A DNA stretch of 64,000 nt, taken from NCBI RefSeq assembly GCF_034140825.1, contig NC_089038.1, positions 23,316,001-23,380,000 on the forward strand, read 5' to 3'. Of the stretch, positions 1 through 10,417 are shown in pieces (within the stretch, counting starts at the first letter, position 1; each line of letters opens with the position of its first letter). A program made the translations under genes and the position numbers. The stretch comes from Oryza sativa Japonica Group (lineage: Eukaryota > Streptophyta > Magnoliopsida > Poales > Poaceae). The notes beneath the pieces were generated by a model. That model ran no database searches. It was not told the origin of the DNA and worked only from the letters and a program-made list of their open reading frames with translations.

Positions 1-346
1 AAAATGTTTTATGTTTTTCTTGAATAAACGTACCTGATTTATCAGGTTTTTAGACCACTCGTCAAGTCCTAAATCCGTCTAAAAATGCTCATCATGTACT
101 CGTTTGTTTGACTTTACTTCCCATACTCTCTCCTTGTGCGTCACATGATTGTCACAGGCCTGCTTGTGATCTGTTCTGGAATAATCTTTCGCATCTCACA
201 TCGCTAATTGTCTCGTTCAACTTGTTGTCACCTAATCCAAGCATAAAAAATGTTGGAAGATGCATTCAATATAGAGTGGCATACACCTGCACGAACTGTT
301 CTCTCTATAAGAAAATCTAACAAGTCACTGTTAGATCTGGCACTGC

Positions 347-354
347 CTATATAT
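347..354 (+). promoter_or_regulatory. TATA box of first PLAT gene
   Basis: A CTATATAT motif lies about 80 bases upstream of the ATG at 435, a normal plant spacing for a TATA box plus short leader. The 346 bases before it hold no convincing gene and are taken as promoter or intergenic sequence. Confidence 0.55.
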
Positions 355-434
355 CAACCTCTTCAGCTTAGCTCACAGCAGCGCGCATCCAATCCAAAAA
401 TTCCAAATAGAGGGAGTTCTTCAAGCCTTTGACA

Positions 435-1093
435 ATGGCTGCTGACAAGTTCTTGTGCTTCGCCTTCGCCTCGCTCGTTTCCATGGTGGTCTTGGTACGT
501 GCATTTTCTTTTCTGGTCGTCTCGCTGCTGTGACCTGTGAGTTGATCTGGCCAGGTTTTTGCATACGCGCACGTACGCAGGCCGCCGGATCGAAATCACC
601 GGACGGCGTGGCGGCGCTGCCGCGCCGTGGCCAGCTGGTCGCCGGCGGGGACAACGACAAGAACGAGTGCGTGTACACGCTGTACGTGGAGACCGGGTGG
701 ATCTGGAAGGCCGGCACGGACGCGGCGATCGGCGTGGAGCTCGCGGCGGCGGACGGCAGCGGCTTCGCCGTCGGGGACCTGGAGCGGTGGGGCGGGCTCA
801 TGGGCGCCGGGCACGACTACTACGAGCGCGGCAACGTCGACGTGTTCAGCGGGCGCGCGCCGTGCCTGCCGTCCCCGCCGTGCCGGATGAACCTGACCTC
901 CGACGGCGCCGGCGCGCACCACGGGTGGTACTGCAAGTCCGTGGAGGTCACCGCCACGGGCCCCCACGCCGGGTGCGCCAAGGCGGCGTTCGACGTCGAG
1001 CAGTGGCTCGCCACCGACGCGCCGCCTTACCAGCTCTACGCCGAGCGGAGCGTCTGCGCCAAGAGCCGCCCCGGCGGCGAGGAGGAGCGCTGA
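435..1093 (+). CDS. PLAT/LH2 domain secreted protein (PLAT1-like), copy 1
   Basis: Two exons, 435-494 and 581-1093, joined by a GT-AG intron (gtacgt donor, acgcag acceptor) in phase 0, give 190 residues. Residues 1 to about 22 are a hydrophobic signal peptide. A single PLAT/LH2 beta-sandwich domain runs from about residue 50 (ECVYTLYVETG) to about 165, with the family signatures RWGGLMG, GHDYYERGN, PCRMNLTSDG and HHGWYC. Plant PLAT-stress proteins of this type are small secretory or ER-associated proteins linked to abiotic-stress tolerance; no catalytic residues are expected. The start is the only ATG giving a signal peptide in phase with exon 2. A same-strand paralogue lies at 7581-8253. Exon 2 is very GC-rich, as is common in grass genes. 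The family call is firm; the physiological role is inferred. Confidence 0.9.
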
Positions 1094-1343
1094 GCATGCG
1101 CCTGAGGGTGTTCTTGAATTGTGATGCTGTTGCACCTGTCATTTTTCTTGAGGTGGTCCGAGCTGGTCGTCGGTGTATGGCGAGCAGTGCGAGATTTGAG
1201 CGTTGATGCAGCAATAAGCCAATATTGGCAACATGTAAAGTTTGGTTTCTTAGGGCATTAGCAGCGCGTCCTAGGTTTTTATCGGACCTCATATACCAAC
1301 TAGACAAGAACCATACATGCTCTACAGTGCAAGTTATTTATAA
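1094..1343. other. 3' flank of first PLAT gene
   Basis: This holds the 3' UTR and spacer up to the Helitron end at 1344. I see no other gene here. Confidence 0.5.
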
Positions 1344-3109
1344 CTAGGAAGGTAGCCCGCGCCGCGCGGGTATGTATTGTAGTTTGTTTTTCAAACACTA
1401 TAACGATAGAATATAAATTGAAGAACATTTCCTGAATATAAATCGGAAAGGAATTCCGCACAAATACACGGGCATCTTATTTGTTATTAAAAAAAATACT
1501 ATAAGGAATCATACATCACTATATATATACTGTAAGGGAATTTAGATTATCCTATAATAAAAAAATAAATATATTTACTGTAAAATAGATGGTAGATTTT
1601 AATATACTATTTATGTGATAAGAATGTCTCTTAGATCTAAATAAAAATCCCTATATCAATTGCTAGAACCTTCGATAAAGGAAAGGGATGCTGAATATGA
1701 ATCACTCACCTATTAAAATCCCGATATCAATTGCTAGAACCTTCGATAAAAGAAAGGGATGCTGAGTATGAATCACTCATCTATTCTTCCGAATTATACG
1801 TATCCACACGTTTAATTTTTTGTTTCGATGTGCAAAAGCAAACCATTTCCAATGGAAGCATTCCTATAATGAATTCCTTAGCAACCTTTATAATAAATGG
1901 AATATACCAAATTGTGATCAATCAAATATTACTAAGTCCTGGTATTTACTACCGCTCAGAATTAGACCATAAAGGAATTTCTATCTACACTGGGACTATA
2001 ATATTAGATTGGGGATGAAAATCTTAAAATCGTATATTAAAGGCTGTTCACAATAAATCTGTGCAGGCATCGATGATTTTTCCTTTTTAGTATTTCTTTC
2101 CGATTCTACAATGTACGTGTTTATGTTTTCTTTTATTTTTTGGCTTTATCTTTTTTTCATCATATATGGTGTAGGTATTTAAATTTTGTTTTTTTTCCGG
2201 TAGGGAGATGATCGTACGACATAAGCACGTTATTTTTTTTATAGAGATTAGCAATAGGAATTTTAAGAGCTCTAATCTAATGTTTAAAATGATGGGTCCA
2301 CTAATTTAAGTGAAAATTGAAGGTTGGATGATTTTCCTTTTTTACTCTAAATTTCTAGGATTACTCTAAATTAGAGCGCCACGTGAAAATATGTAGGAGC
2401 GTTTGCAGTAAGTTTCATAGATTTTTAGTATATAATAGATTTTTAGGATTTCTCTAATTTATTTGAGAGTCACGTAGCAGTGCAAAAGCATTTGTAGAAA
2501 GTTTAATATACTTTTAATATATAATAGATAGATTTAGAAGATGGTTTAAAGAACATTGATTGGATATTTATTATAGAGCTTTATTTAACTAAATATATTT
2601 ATATTTATGAATTAATATATTTTATCAAAAATCATATTTTAAAGACCGTTAATTTTTATGGATGTGTGTTTCTTCTATCTTTTTTAAGTTCATGTGTATT
2701 TTTTTTCCAGCAAGATTAGGAAAGATCATGTACGTTTGCACGTATGGAAGTATTTGTATCGTACGTATGAACTCATACATACGGTAGTAGCGCCTGTATG
2801 TTAAACATGAGGAAGTTTTCATCTTTATCGTGATGTTTTCTTCCTTCAGGCAAACATTACATATAGCATAAAGGTATTATATATAGATCTGGTTTATTGG
2901 TTAAAAAATAATGGATCCACCAATTTAAATGAAAATTAACAGCATAGATCTAATCTAACGGTATAAAATAACGGGTCCATCAATTTAAATGAAAATCGAC
3001 GGTGAGATTAGATTGTGCCACGTGGCGGCCTAGGAGCAATTGTAGGAGCGCCATATAGCGGCTTGAGAGCGTTTGTAGGATGTTTAATGGACTTTTAGTA
3101 TATAATAGA
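1344..3109 (-). mobile_element. Helitron-like element, minus orientation
   Basis: Read on the minus strand, the right end starts TCTATTATATAC just after an A (TC at 3109-3108). The left end finishes in CTAG (1347-1344), preceded about 8 bases upstream by a perfect GC-rich hairpin (CCCGCGCCGCGCGGG, 1356-1370) and followed by T. That is the Helitron layout: A|TC ... hairpin ... CTRR|T. The element is 1,766 bp, AT-rich inside, has no Rep/helicase ORF and so is non-autonomous. It contains a plastid rpoB fragment (1654-2027), two further copies of its 5'-terminal motif (2427-2439, 2516-2528) and three copies of a diverged motif around 'gggtccaccaatttaaatga' (about 2275-2320, 2895-2935, 2945-2995). 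The end structure is seen; assignment to a named family is not possible. Confidence 0.65.
1654..2027 (+). pseudogene. rpoB: Nuclear insertion of plastid rpoB (NUPT)
   Basis: The reading frame from about 1720 to 2018 matches the N-terminal part of the plastid RNA polymerase beta subunit (roughly residues 59-155 of rpoB). Recognisable stretches are [48 protein letters not shown] and SIYTGTII. It is a fragment with no start and no catalytic region, so it is non-functional. Only a few amino-acid differences from the grass plastid protein are apparent, suggesting recent transfer or slow decay. The first about 70 bp is repeated in tandem: the same 'tatcaattgctagaacc' start occurs at 1654 and 1725. 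It lies inside the Helitron-like element. Confidence 0.88.
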
Positions 3110-4342
3110 TAGATAGATAGAAGATAGAAGATAGATAGATAGATAATAGATGGGTGCACTAGTACTATCTTTTTTACTTCTTAACTCCCCCCCTCTCTCT
3201 CTCTCCTCTAATCCATTCCCCACTAGCAGACTGAGTCAGCAGGCGAAGGAAGGCGTCGGTGCTCGCCAGATCCACCCCTCTCTCCTCCCCCGAAGCAGCG
3301 GCGGGGTCAGCGGAGTGGGAGCGAGGGACGGGTGAGGTCGGCGAGTTCAGCGGAGTCGGTGGCACGGCAGCGGGCGACGTGCGAGGTCCGCGAGGGGCGG
3401 AAGCCGTGGACGACGGTGGCGTGGCGGCGGAACGGTGGTGGCACCGAGCTGCTAATCTCGGGAGGTCCTCTCCCTCTCCGTCGCCTCCCCCGCCGGCTCC
3501 GGATCGACCTCGGTGGCGCGGCCTCGACCTCAAGCTCCTCTCGCTCTCCGTCGCCTCCCTCTCCTCCCTCATGTCTTCCTCTCCCTCTTCGTCGCTCCTC
3601 TCCTCTCGCCGCACCAGCCTCTCTCTTCTCCGGTCCCGTCGTCGCCTTTCCCGTCAAGCTCGAACGACAGGACAAGGAAACGGCTGGATATCGAGCTTAG
3701 CGACGGCGGCATTTCCCACCTCGAGCTTCTGGCGGCGTGGATCGAGGAGGGCCTCAGCGGCGAGCACGGATTGAGGCTGGCGAGGTCCCCACAGCGGCTC
3801 AGGCCTACGCCGCCGCGAGCTTCGCCCCACGCCCCCCCCCCCCTCGGTCTCCAATCCGGTGGATCCGTCGGTGGCTCATGCTGACAAGGGATGAAGCGCC
3901 GCTGTCGAGGCGAGCTCCGTCGAGGGCTGCGGCTCTCCCTTCTCTTCTCTGATTTTGCCTACCAATCCCTGCATCTCGCCGCCATTGGTGGGCCATGGGC
4001 GGATCGAGCGATGAAGATGGAGATTGGCGGTGCAAACTGGAGGGAGGGTCGACAAGCTCCCTGGCGGCGGCACGGAGCGGGAGGCTACCGTCCCTGTTGA
4101 GCTCTTCGGTGGCAGTCGATGCGGCCTCCTTCGGTCGGATGCTTTCTTCCCGTTCTCCCTCTCCCTTCCCTGTGGCGCGGGGCATGAAAGTGGTGGGTCC
4201 AAACATGCAAATCCTGGCGAGGTACCTGTAGCAATAATTGGTTCCGCGTTCCTCATGGAGCAATGAAAAACACAGTCGTGGAGTAGAATCTCCGAGCTGG
4301 GCTCTCCGGGCTGAATGGCACATCAGCGTATTACGAATGGCC
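3110..4342. other. GC-rich unassigned block with GATA repeat
   Basis: A short GATA/AGAT microsatellite (about 3106-3147) abuts the Helitron end. It is followed by a CT run and about 1.1 kb of GC-rich sequence. Overlapping open frames on both strands are low-complexity (Arg/Ser/Pro-rich), with no domain, splice structure or promoter I can support. It resembles the GC-rich filler often carried by rice DNA transposons, but I found no ends for it. Confidence 0.5.
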
Positions 4343-4345
4343 TTA

Positions 4346-5933
4346 GAGCATGACCAGCAGCTACTCCATCCTAAAAATAGAGTATCTGAGAGAAAATTGA
4401 TGCTCCAGCAGATCTTCCATCTAGTCATCGTGCTCCATATTGGAGAGAGAAACGTCAGATTTGGCGTTTCTCTCTCCTCACGCCATATCCCAACCACCAC
4501 ATCCGTCGCGAGCTCCCGCCCTCTTCCGGAACGAGCAGGCGACGCCGTGGTACACCGGCTGGTGGAGCCATAGAGCAGTGAAGGTGGGGAGGAATAGGCG
4601 TACCAGATCTGGAGGTTTCGCCATAGCACGAGCTCCCGCCGTCAGCCACCCGCGCCCAGGTTGTCCTCCTGCCGTCGCCTGATCCACTGCGGCGCTCCCG
4701 CCGTCGGACACCCGCAGCAGCGCCCTCGAGCTTCTCCTCCCCCCGTCTGCCTCCTCCCCGCCCATCTGCGCCCTCGTCCGGTCGTCCGCCGCCGCCCCTC
4801 GCCCGTCGGCCTGGCCGCGCGCCGACCCTCGGCCACACACCCACCGCCGCCCTCCGCCCGCCCGGCCGCCGCCGCCCTCCGCCGCACGCCCGCTGCCCTT
4901 CGCCCTCCCGGCCACACGCCCGCCGCCACCCCTCGCCCGTCCGCCCGGCCGCCGCTGCCCCTCCACCGCACGCCCGCTGCTGCCCCTCGCCTGCTGCCTC
5001 TGCAGAAAGAGTAGTAGTAGTATGGGATTTTTTTTGGAAATAATACGATTTTAAAGGAAAATCTCAAAAATATAGGTCGGTTAGACGAAATCGCAAGTTT
5101 GGCACTCTATCGAATATCCGTGGTTCGACAGGGTACCTATCGAACAACCGCAGTTCGACAGGGTGCCGGCAGTTCGACAGATGATAAAATAATTTTTAAA
5201 AAGAGGAAAAACACTGTAGCACACTGTAGCTGAGACCAAGTTCGACATGCCACCCTATCGAAGTTTGCTTGTTCGATATGTCCTGCCAGGCACTGTTACT
5301 GTCCTTTTTTTATTTTTTCCCTTGGACCAACTACCCTATCGAACTATGGCAGTTCGACAGGTACATGTCGAACTGCCATAGTTCGATAAGTACCTCTATC
5401 GAGACACGGTTGTTCGACAGGGTGCTAAATTTACGATTTCGTCGAACCGACCTATATTTTTGCGATTTTCTATTAAAATCGTATTATTTTTTAAAAAAAT
5501 TCTAGTAGTATGTTCACTACTGTGCAGCCTGAGTAGAGAAAGGGAAATATACAGATGTTTATTTTTGTTGTGTTCATTTTTTTTTGGATGTTGCTACGAA
5601 TATATCCAAAAAAAATGCTTCACTCAATTCAAATATATCAATTAAAAAACTATCCATTAAAAATGTATCCGTTAAAATATACTCATTTCGAAATATTATC
5701 GTGATAAATAACACTGTTAAAATTTAGTAGTTCAAAATATGTCCCTTAAAAATACAAAAGTAAAAGTAAGGTTAGTTGGAAGATATTATTAAAATATAGG
5801 AGGGTGGGATATGAATGACGTAATATGGATGATTTGTTGGAGTGGGAATGGATATGAATGAGGAATCTTTTTTTGATGACTATCCATATGGGTATTTAGA
5901 GGATTAAATATGGATGAGCTGCTGGGGATGCTC
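4346..5933. mobile_element. Tourist/Harbinger-like non-autonomous element
   Basis: The left end GAGCATGACCAGCAGCT (from 4346) and the reverse complement of the right end, GAGCATCCCCAGCAGCT (to 5933), form terminal inverted repeats. Both sides carry TTA (4343-4345 and 5934-5936), the PIF/Harbinger target duplication. The element is 1,588 bp including a nested Mutator-like MITE (5025-5502). The left part is GC-rich low-complexity and the right part AT-rich; no transposase is visible. A smaller element with the same type of ends is at 61140-61393. Confidence 0.7.
5025..5502. mobile_element. Mutator-like MITE nested in the 4346 element
   Basis: Inverted repeats of about 75 bp (left from 5025, right ending 5502) share AATAATACGATTTTA and ATATAGGTCGGTT. 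They are flanked by a perfect 10-bp direct repeat TAGTAGTATG (5015-5024 and 5503-5512), in the size range of Mutator target duplications. The interior is built from many copies of TTCGACAGG and TATCGAAC in alternating orientation. There is no coding capacity. Confidence 0.75.
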
Positions 5934-6168
5934 TTACAGGAGAAGATGACAACGTGGCATTGTACCATTTGTGGCATGAATAAATGCTCTTTTCATAAGC
6001 AGATGGGATCAAGGGAAAAGTCAATACTGTTAAAACAAACTTAAGAATATGTTGCTGTTACTGTATATCCAAGCCGGTTGAGCTTGAATGCCTGACTGTT
6101 CCACATTTCGTATTTACTCAATCATGTAGTGTGGAGTAGCTAACTTCATTTGCCAATCGGCAGACTAA

Positions 6169-6517
6169 GACCTCGTTTATTTGGAAAAAAATTTTAGGTT
6201 TAGTTATCACATCGAATATACGGATACATATTTAAAGTATTAAAAGTACTCTAATAATAAAATAAATTAAAATAAATTACAGATTCGGCCAGGAAACTGC
6301 GAGACGAATTTATTAAGCCTAATTAATCTGTCATTAGCAAATGTTTATTGTAGCACCATATTATCAAATTATGGCGTAATTAGACTTAAAAGATTCGTCT
6401 CGCAATTTACACGCAAACTGTGTAATATATATATTTTTTCACATTTAGTACTTCATGTATGTGTCCGAACATTCGATGCGATGAAGGAAAGGCTTTTTTT
6501 TTTAACTAAACGAGGCC
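6169..6517. mobile_element. Tourist-like MITE (family A, GGCCTCGTTTAGTT ends)
   Basis: The left end GACCTCGTTTATTT and reverse-complemented right end GGCCTCGTTTAGTT are flanked by TAA on both sides (6166-6168, 6518-6520). The interior has the hallmark 'gattcgtctcgcaattta' and 'gcctaattaatctgtcatta'. Other members in the window are at 25186, 55015, 56784 and, more diverged, 60110. Confidence 0.8.
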
Positions 6518-6960
6518 TAAACAAAGATGCAAAAGGAACATAGGTGGAGCCAGTAGCACAACGCATGACACACACGGTGATGTCGTTCTGAAAAATATCA
6601 ACAATTGAACACGCTTGGGAGGCCTTGTCCTGCCACTATATACCATATCTCCGTCCCGTGAAATTCTCGAGCCGAAAGATGGATGCATATGCTATGTTTC
6701 ATTTTGCTAAATGATATCAATTAAACGGTGTATCAATTCCATAAATTGGATATAGCAATAAATAAATCAGCAAAATTCTTTTATTTTAGATAGAAGAAAC
6801 TTTTCTTCTTGAATTCTTGACTGCTTATCAGCTTATGTACTACTATTTGGCCAACTATTTCTCGTCTGACACCTGCTTAGTGTCACTGTCTTCGCCAACT
6901 ACCCCAAATTAACATGTAGTAGTAGACCGGCTTCGCCCTCGCCAAATGATAATTATATGA

Positions 6961-7106
6961 TCCCTCCGTTCTATTAAAAAACAAATATATAATTGAATAT
7001 GATACATTCTAATATTATAAATCTGTACAAATGTACATGTATATTCATAGTACTAGAATATATCATATCTAATACTAGATTAGTTTTTTTATGAGACGGA
7101 AGAAGT
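6961..7106. mobile_element. Degenerate Stowaway-like MITE
   Basis: The sequence begins TCCCTCCGTTCTA and ends with an inverted match GAGACGGAAGAAGTA. The AT-rich interior has no coding potential, and the ends are diverged, so the limits are approximate. The rest of 6518-7580 is promoter or spacer of the second PLAT gene plus a short direct repeat (7138 and 7208). Confidence 0.5.
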
Positions 7107-7580
7107 ATAGAGCATTGAAACTCATTGTAATCAACAGGATCAGGGCCGATCGGTGGAGGTCGTGCTCCTGTTTTCCTAGAGATGAAATCTTATCTCTGCT
7201 TCCCAAGATTCAGGGCCGATCGGTGGAGGTCGTGGCCTATTTCCGTCGGTTGTTTGTCAAAAAAAAAAAAGAAAAGGTACAGTAAATTTTGGCTCGAGTG
7301 CGTGTTACACGTGAACGCGGCAGAATTGATTTCCTTGCACCGTTTGGTTGGATAAGAAATTTTTTTTCTCTGTATGTATCCAGAAGGATATGCCACCTGG
7401 ATGCTCCTCCTAGCTAGTGTCACTGTCAGGTGGGCCCCACCCGGTTCCCCTTATGGCCTTATGGTACTACTCCTACCTCGTTCGCAAAATCCTCCTCCCG
7501 ATCTCCACCACCACTTTCCCATTGACCGCGGCGGGAAAGGGCCTTCGAGACTTGGGAGGTTGGAGCGAGCAAGCTCGGCC

Positions 7581-8253
7581 ATGGCGAAGCTCTCCTGCCT
7601 TCTCATCGTCTCCTTCGCCGTCGTCGCGGTAAGTCCCGTCCGCTCCCTAACAACATAGAGGTACGCGAAACCCCCCTTCTCATCGTCATAGGGCGCCGTA
7701 TGTCATGCATGTTGTACAGGCGTTGGCGGCCACGGACGACGACGCGGCGGCGGCGGCTGAGGGGATCACGGTGGCGGAGGCGTCGTCGGACCCGGAGAAC
7801 AAGTGCGTGTACACGATATACGTGCGGACGGGGACGATCTGGAAGGGCGGGACGGACTCGGTGATCGGCGTGACGCTGCTGGGCGCCGACGGCTCCGGGG
7901 TGCGGATCCGCGACCTGGAGCGGTGGGGCGGCCTCATGGGCGACGGCCACGACTACTACGAGCGCGGCAACCTCGACATCTTCAGCGGCCGCGGCCCCTG
8001 CATGCGCCAGGCGCCGTGCCGGATGAACCTCACCTCCGACGGCACCGGCCCGCACCACGGCTGGTACTGCAACTACCTCGAGGCCACCGTCACGGGTCCC
8101 CACCTCGGCTGCGCGCAGCAGCTCTTCACCGTCGAGCAGTGGCTCGCCACCGACGCATCGCCCTACCGCCTCTACGCCGTCGTCGACAACTGCAACAAGG
8201 CCAAGGACGCCGCCGCCGCCGACGCCGACGAGCCGAGGGTCACCGTGCTGTAA
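7581..8253 (+). CDS. PLAT/LH2 domain secreted protein (PLAT1-like), copy 2
   Basis: Exons 7581-7628 and 7720-8253 are joined in phase 0 (gtaagt donor, ttgtacag acceptor), giving 193 residues. Exon 1 encodes a 16-residue hydrophobic signal start (MAKLSCLLIVSFAVVA). An Ala/Asp-rich linker follows, then the PLAT/LH2 domain from about residue 45 (CVYTIYVRTG) to about 165. The domain shares RWGGLMG, GHDYYERGN, CRMNLTSDG and HHGWYC with the copy at 435. A short acidic tail ends DEPRVTVL. The intron sits at the same place and phase as in copy 1, so the two are tandem duplicates now separated by transposons. A role in stress response at the ER or secretory pathway is inferred from the family. Confidence 0.92.
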
Positions 8254-9168
8254 ATAAATCGTAGATTCTCTTTGGATTCCCGTGTAATTATGTACCTTAC
8301 GCGTATGTGGTCTACTGCTCGACTGCTCGTGCTGTCGTGCATTGCAGTGATTGATCCTTTTTTTTACATTGAGGGGAGGATGCTAAAATAATTATACGAT
8401 TTTAAGAGGGTAATAAGATGAAACCAGCGTTGGATCGGTCGGACGATCCGGTGCTCACTCCAGTTGGTAACATGTCAGCATCACTCCATTCACACCTTCA
8501 ATGTCACCATGACTGGCTTATTGATTTCCATGTATCGTTTTTGTGTCGGCATAATCTCTATATGAAATGTACATGCGGCATCGAGACCTCACGGCTGTTT
8601 ACACATCAGTGTCCGACAGGCCTGTCGTTGTGTATACTTGTACTGGAGTATACAGTATATATGTGAACCATGGGTGCTCTGGAGTCTGGAGTTTGATGTT
8701 GTTTCTTCAGAAGTCAGAACTCAGAACAGATTTTGTTTGATTGCTTCTGAAGTTAGGAAAGGGGCAATTCTGAAACCTGCTTCCAAGATTCCAGAACAAG
8801 TGGACAAATGGGACCTGCCGACGGCCTCTTTTCTGCCTAGATTGGGCCGTGGCCCGTGGATTCGACGATACGGCCCAGAAGTCCTAGATAGGCCCAAGCA
8901 TGGTTCTGTTGAAAAGTCTGCGGGGGTAACGGCGTGCCGGGCCGGAGTTGATGGCTGAACGAGAATCTTCACTACAGCACGGAGATGATCATCAGAAACA
9001 TGCTAAAACTTGTCCGCGTCTGTGGAATTCAGTGCCATAGATCGGGATCTTCGTCTCAAACGAGTCAAATGCAACGTCGCTAGTAGACTGGCTGGCCGTG
9101 TAACTATGTAAGCATTCACAAGAAATGGGAGGACATACACATACTCATGTGGCGGTGGTAGTAGTACG
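8254..9168. other. 3' flank and intergenic spacer
   Basis: This holds the 3' UTR of the second PLAT gene followed by spacer. The small open frames here have no recognisable features. Confidence 0.45.
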
Positions 9169-9170
9169 TA

Positions 9171-9961
9171 CTCCCTCCGTCCTAAAAGAGACGATTTCTG
9201 GAAGGGAGGATTCCTCCACAGAAATCAAGAAAACTTCAAATCTATCGTATCATTTGTGGGCCCTGGTGGACAGCGACTTCTTCTCTCGTTCACATTCACA
9301 CCGCAAAAATCTTATCGCCTGCCCGTCTCTACCAGTCTCGCGTCCCTCTCTTTCTCTCGCGTTTCTCTCCCGTTCCCAAATTGACTGCATCAATGCGGCG
9401 GCGGTAAGATGCGAGACCTCACCAAGCTTTCGACCCCCTCTGCACCTACCTCCCGCTCGGCGAAGGCAACGGGGAGACGCGGCTTCGTTGGCGGCGGCGG
9501 AGGCGACGGGAAGACGCGTCGTCGTCGGCGGCGGAGGCGACGAGGAGACGCGGCGTCGGCGGCGGCGGCGGCGGAGGCGTCGAGGAGACGCGGCGTCGGT
9601 GGCGGCGGAGGCGTCCAGGAGACACGTCGTCGTCGTCGGCGGAGGCGACTGGGAGACGCGGCGTCGGCGGTGGTGGAGGCGACGGTGATACGTTCTTGAT
9701 TCTTGCAGTGGTGGAGGCAAATCATGGTTCTTGCGATGTTCATGCTCTACTAGTACTAGTATTTTCTCAACTGGAGAGATTTTTTTTTTTTAGTATTTGC
9801 TTTGTGCACGTGAAGCGTTTGGCATTTTTTACTCTGCATCAGATGCTTCTGGCATACTACTCCTGGATCTTGTCAGAAGGGCATTTTCGTCTTTTCACAT
9901 TAGTACTAAACTTACATTGGGGATCCGGATCAGGGATCGCTTCTTTTTTGGACGGAGCGAG
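9171..9961. mobile_element. Large Stowaway-like element with GC-rich cargo
   Basis: The left end CTCCCTCCGTCCTAAAAGAG and reverse-complemented right end CTCGCTCCGTCCAAAAAAGA are flanked by TA on both sides (9169-9170, 9962-9963). At 791 bp it is much longer than usual Stowaway MITEs. The interior (about 9470-9690) is a degenerate GGCGGCGGAGGCGACG-type repeat that opens spurious Arg/Ala-rich frames on both strands. No transposase is seen. The element at 58818-59915 has the same design. Confidence 0.65.
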
Positions 9962-9963
9962 TA

Positions 9964-10417
9964 ATTGCGTACGCGGTGCGGACGTCAGCAGCACAGGATG
10001 ATACAGCATGGCAGTGTGGCGCCGTCACAAATGGCGTACATGCATCCAGGTAAAACGCTCGAGTCCACGAGCCGCCCACACCTCCCCCCGCATCGTGGTC
10101 CTGTGCGATCGTGCTACGTCAGAACTCAGAAACACGCGAACTCCCTTCCGCGATCCGGCCCTTTTATGTCTGCAGTAGCATCCCGTATTCGATAAAACCG
10201 CTGGTATATGTATATGTAGTACACGTATATATAAACTTTTATATACATCAAAAGTATGCATATGCGTATAAATTTACACATATATAAAATTGTATATAGG
10301 TATATATATAATTTATATGCAAATATTTTTTATACACACATATAAACTATATATATATAAAGTTACTTTCTATCTAAAATAAAAGAATTTTACGCCATAT
10401 TGATATATGTACGTATG
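9964..10417. other. Intergenic spacer, AT-rich at the right
   Basis: No gene is seen. The right part (about 10197-10400) is TATA/TATG-rich low-complexity sequence next to the solo LTR. Confidence 0.45.

Noticed and set aside
1731-2018. Functional RNA polymerase subunit gene
   Set aside because: Only about 95 residues of the N-terminal region of plastid rpoB with no start or catalytic part; it is a plastid DNA insertion.
3174-5067. Many overlapping open frames of 60-170 codons on both strands
   Set aside because: GC-rich, Arg/Ser/Pro low-complexity on every frame, no domains or splice structure; part lies within transposon derivatives.
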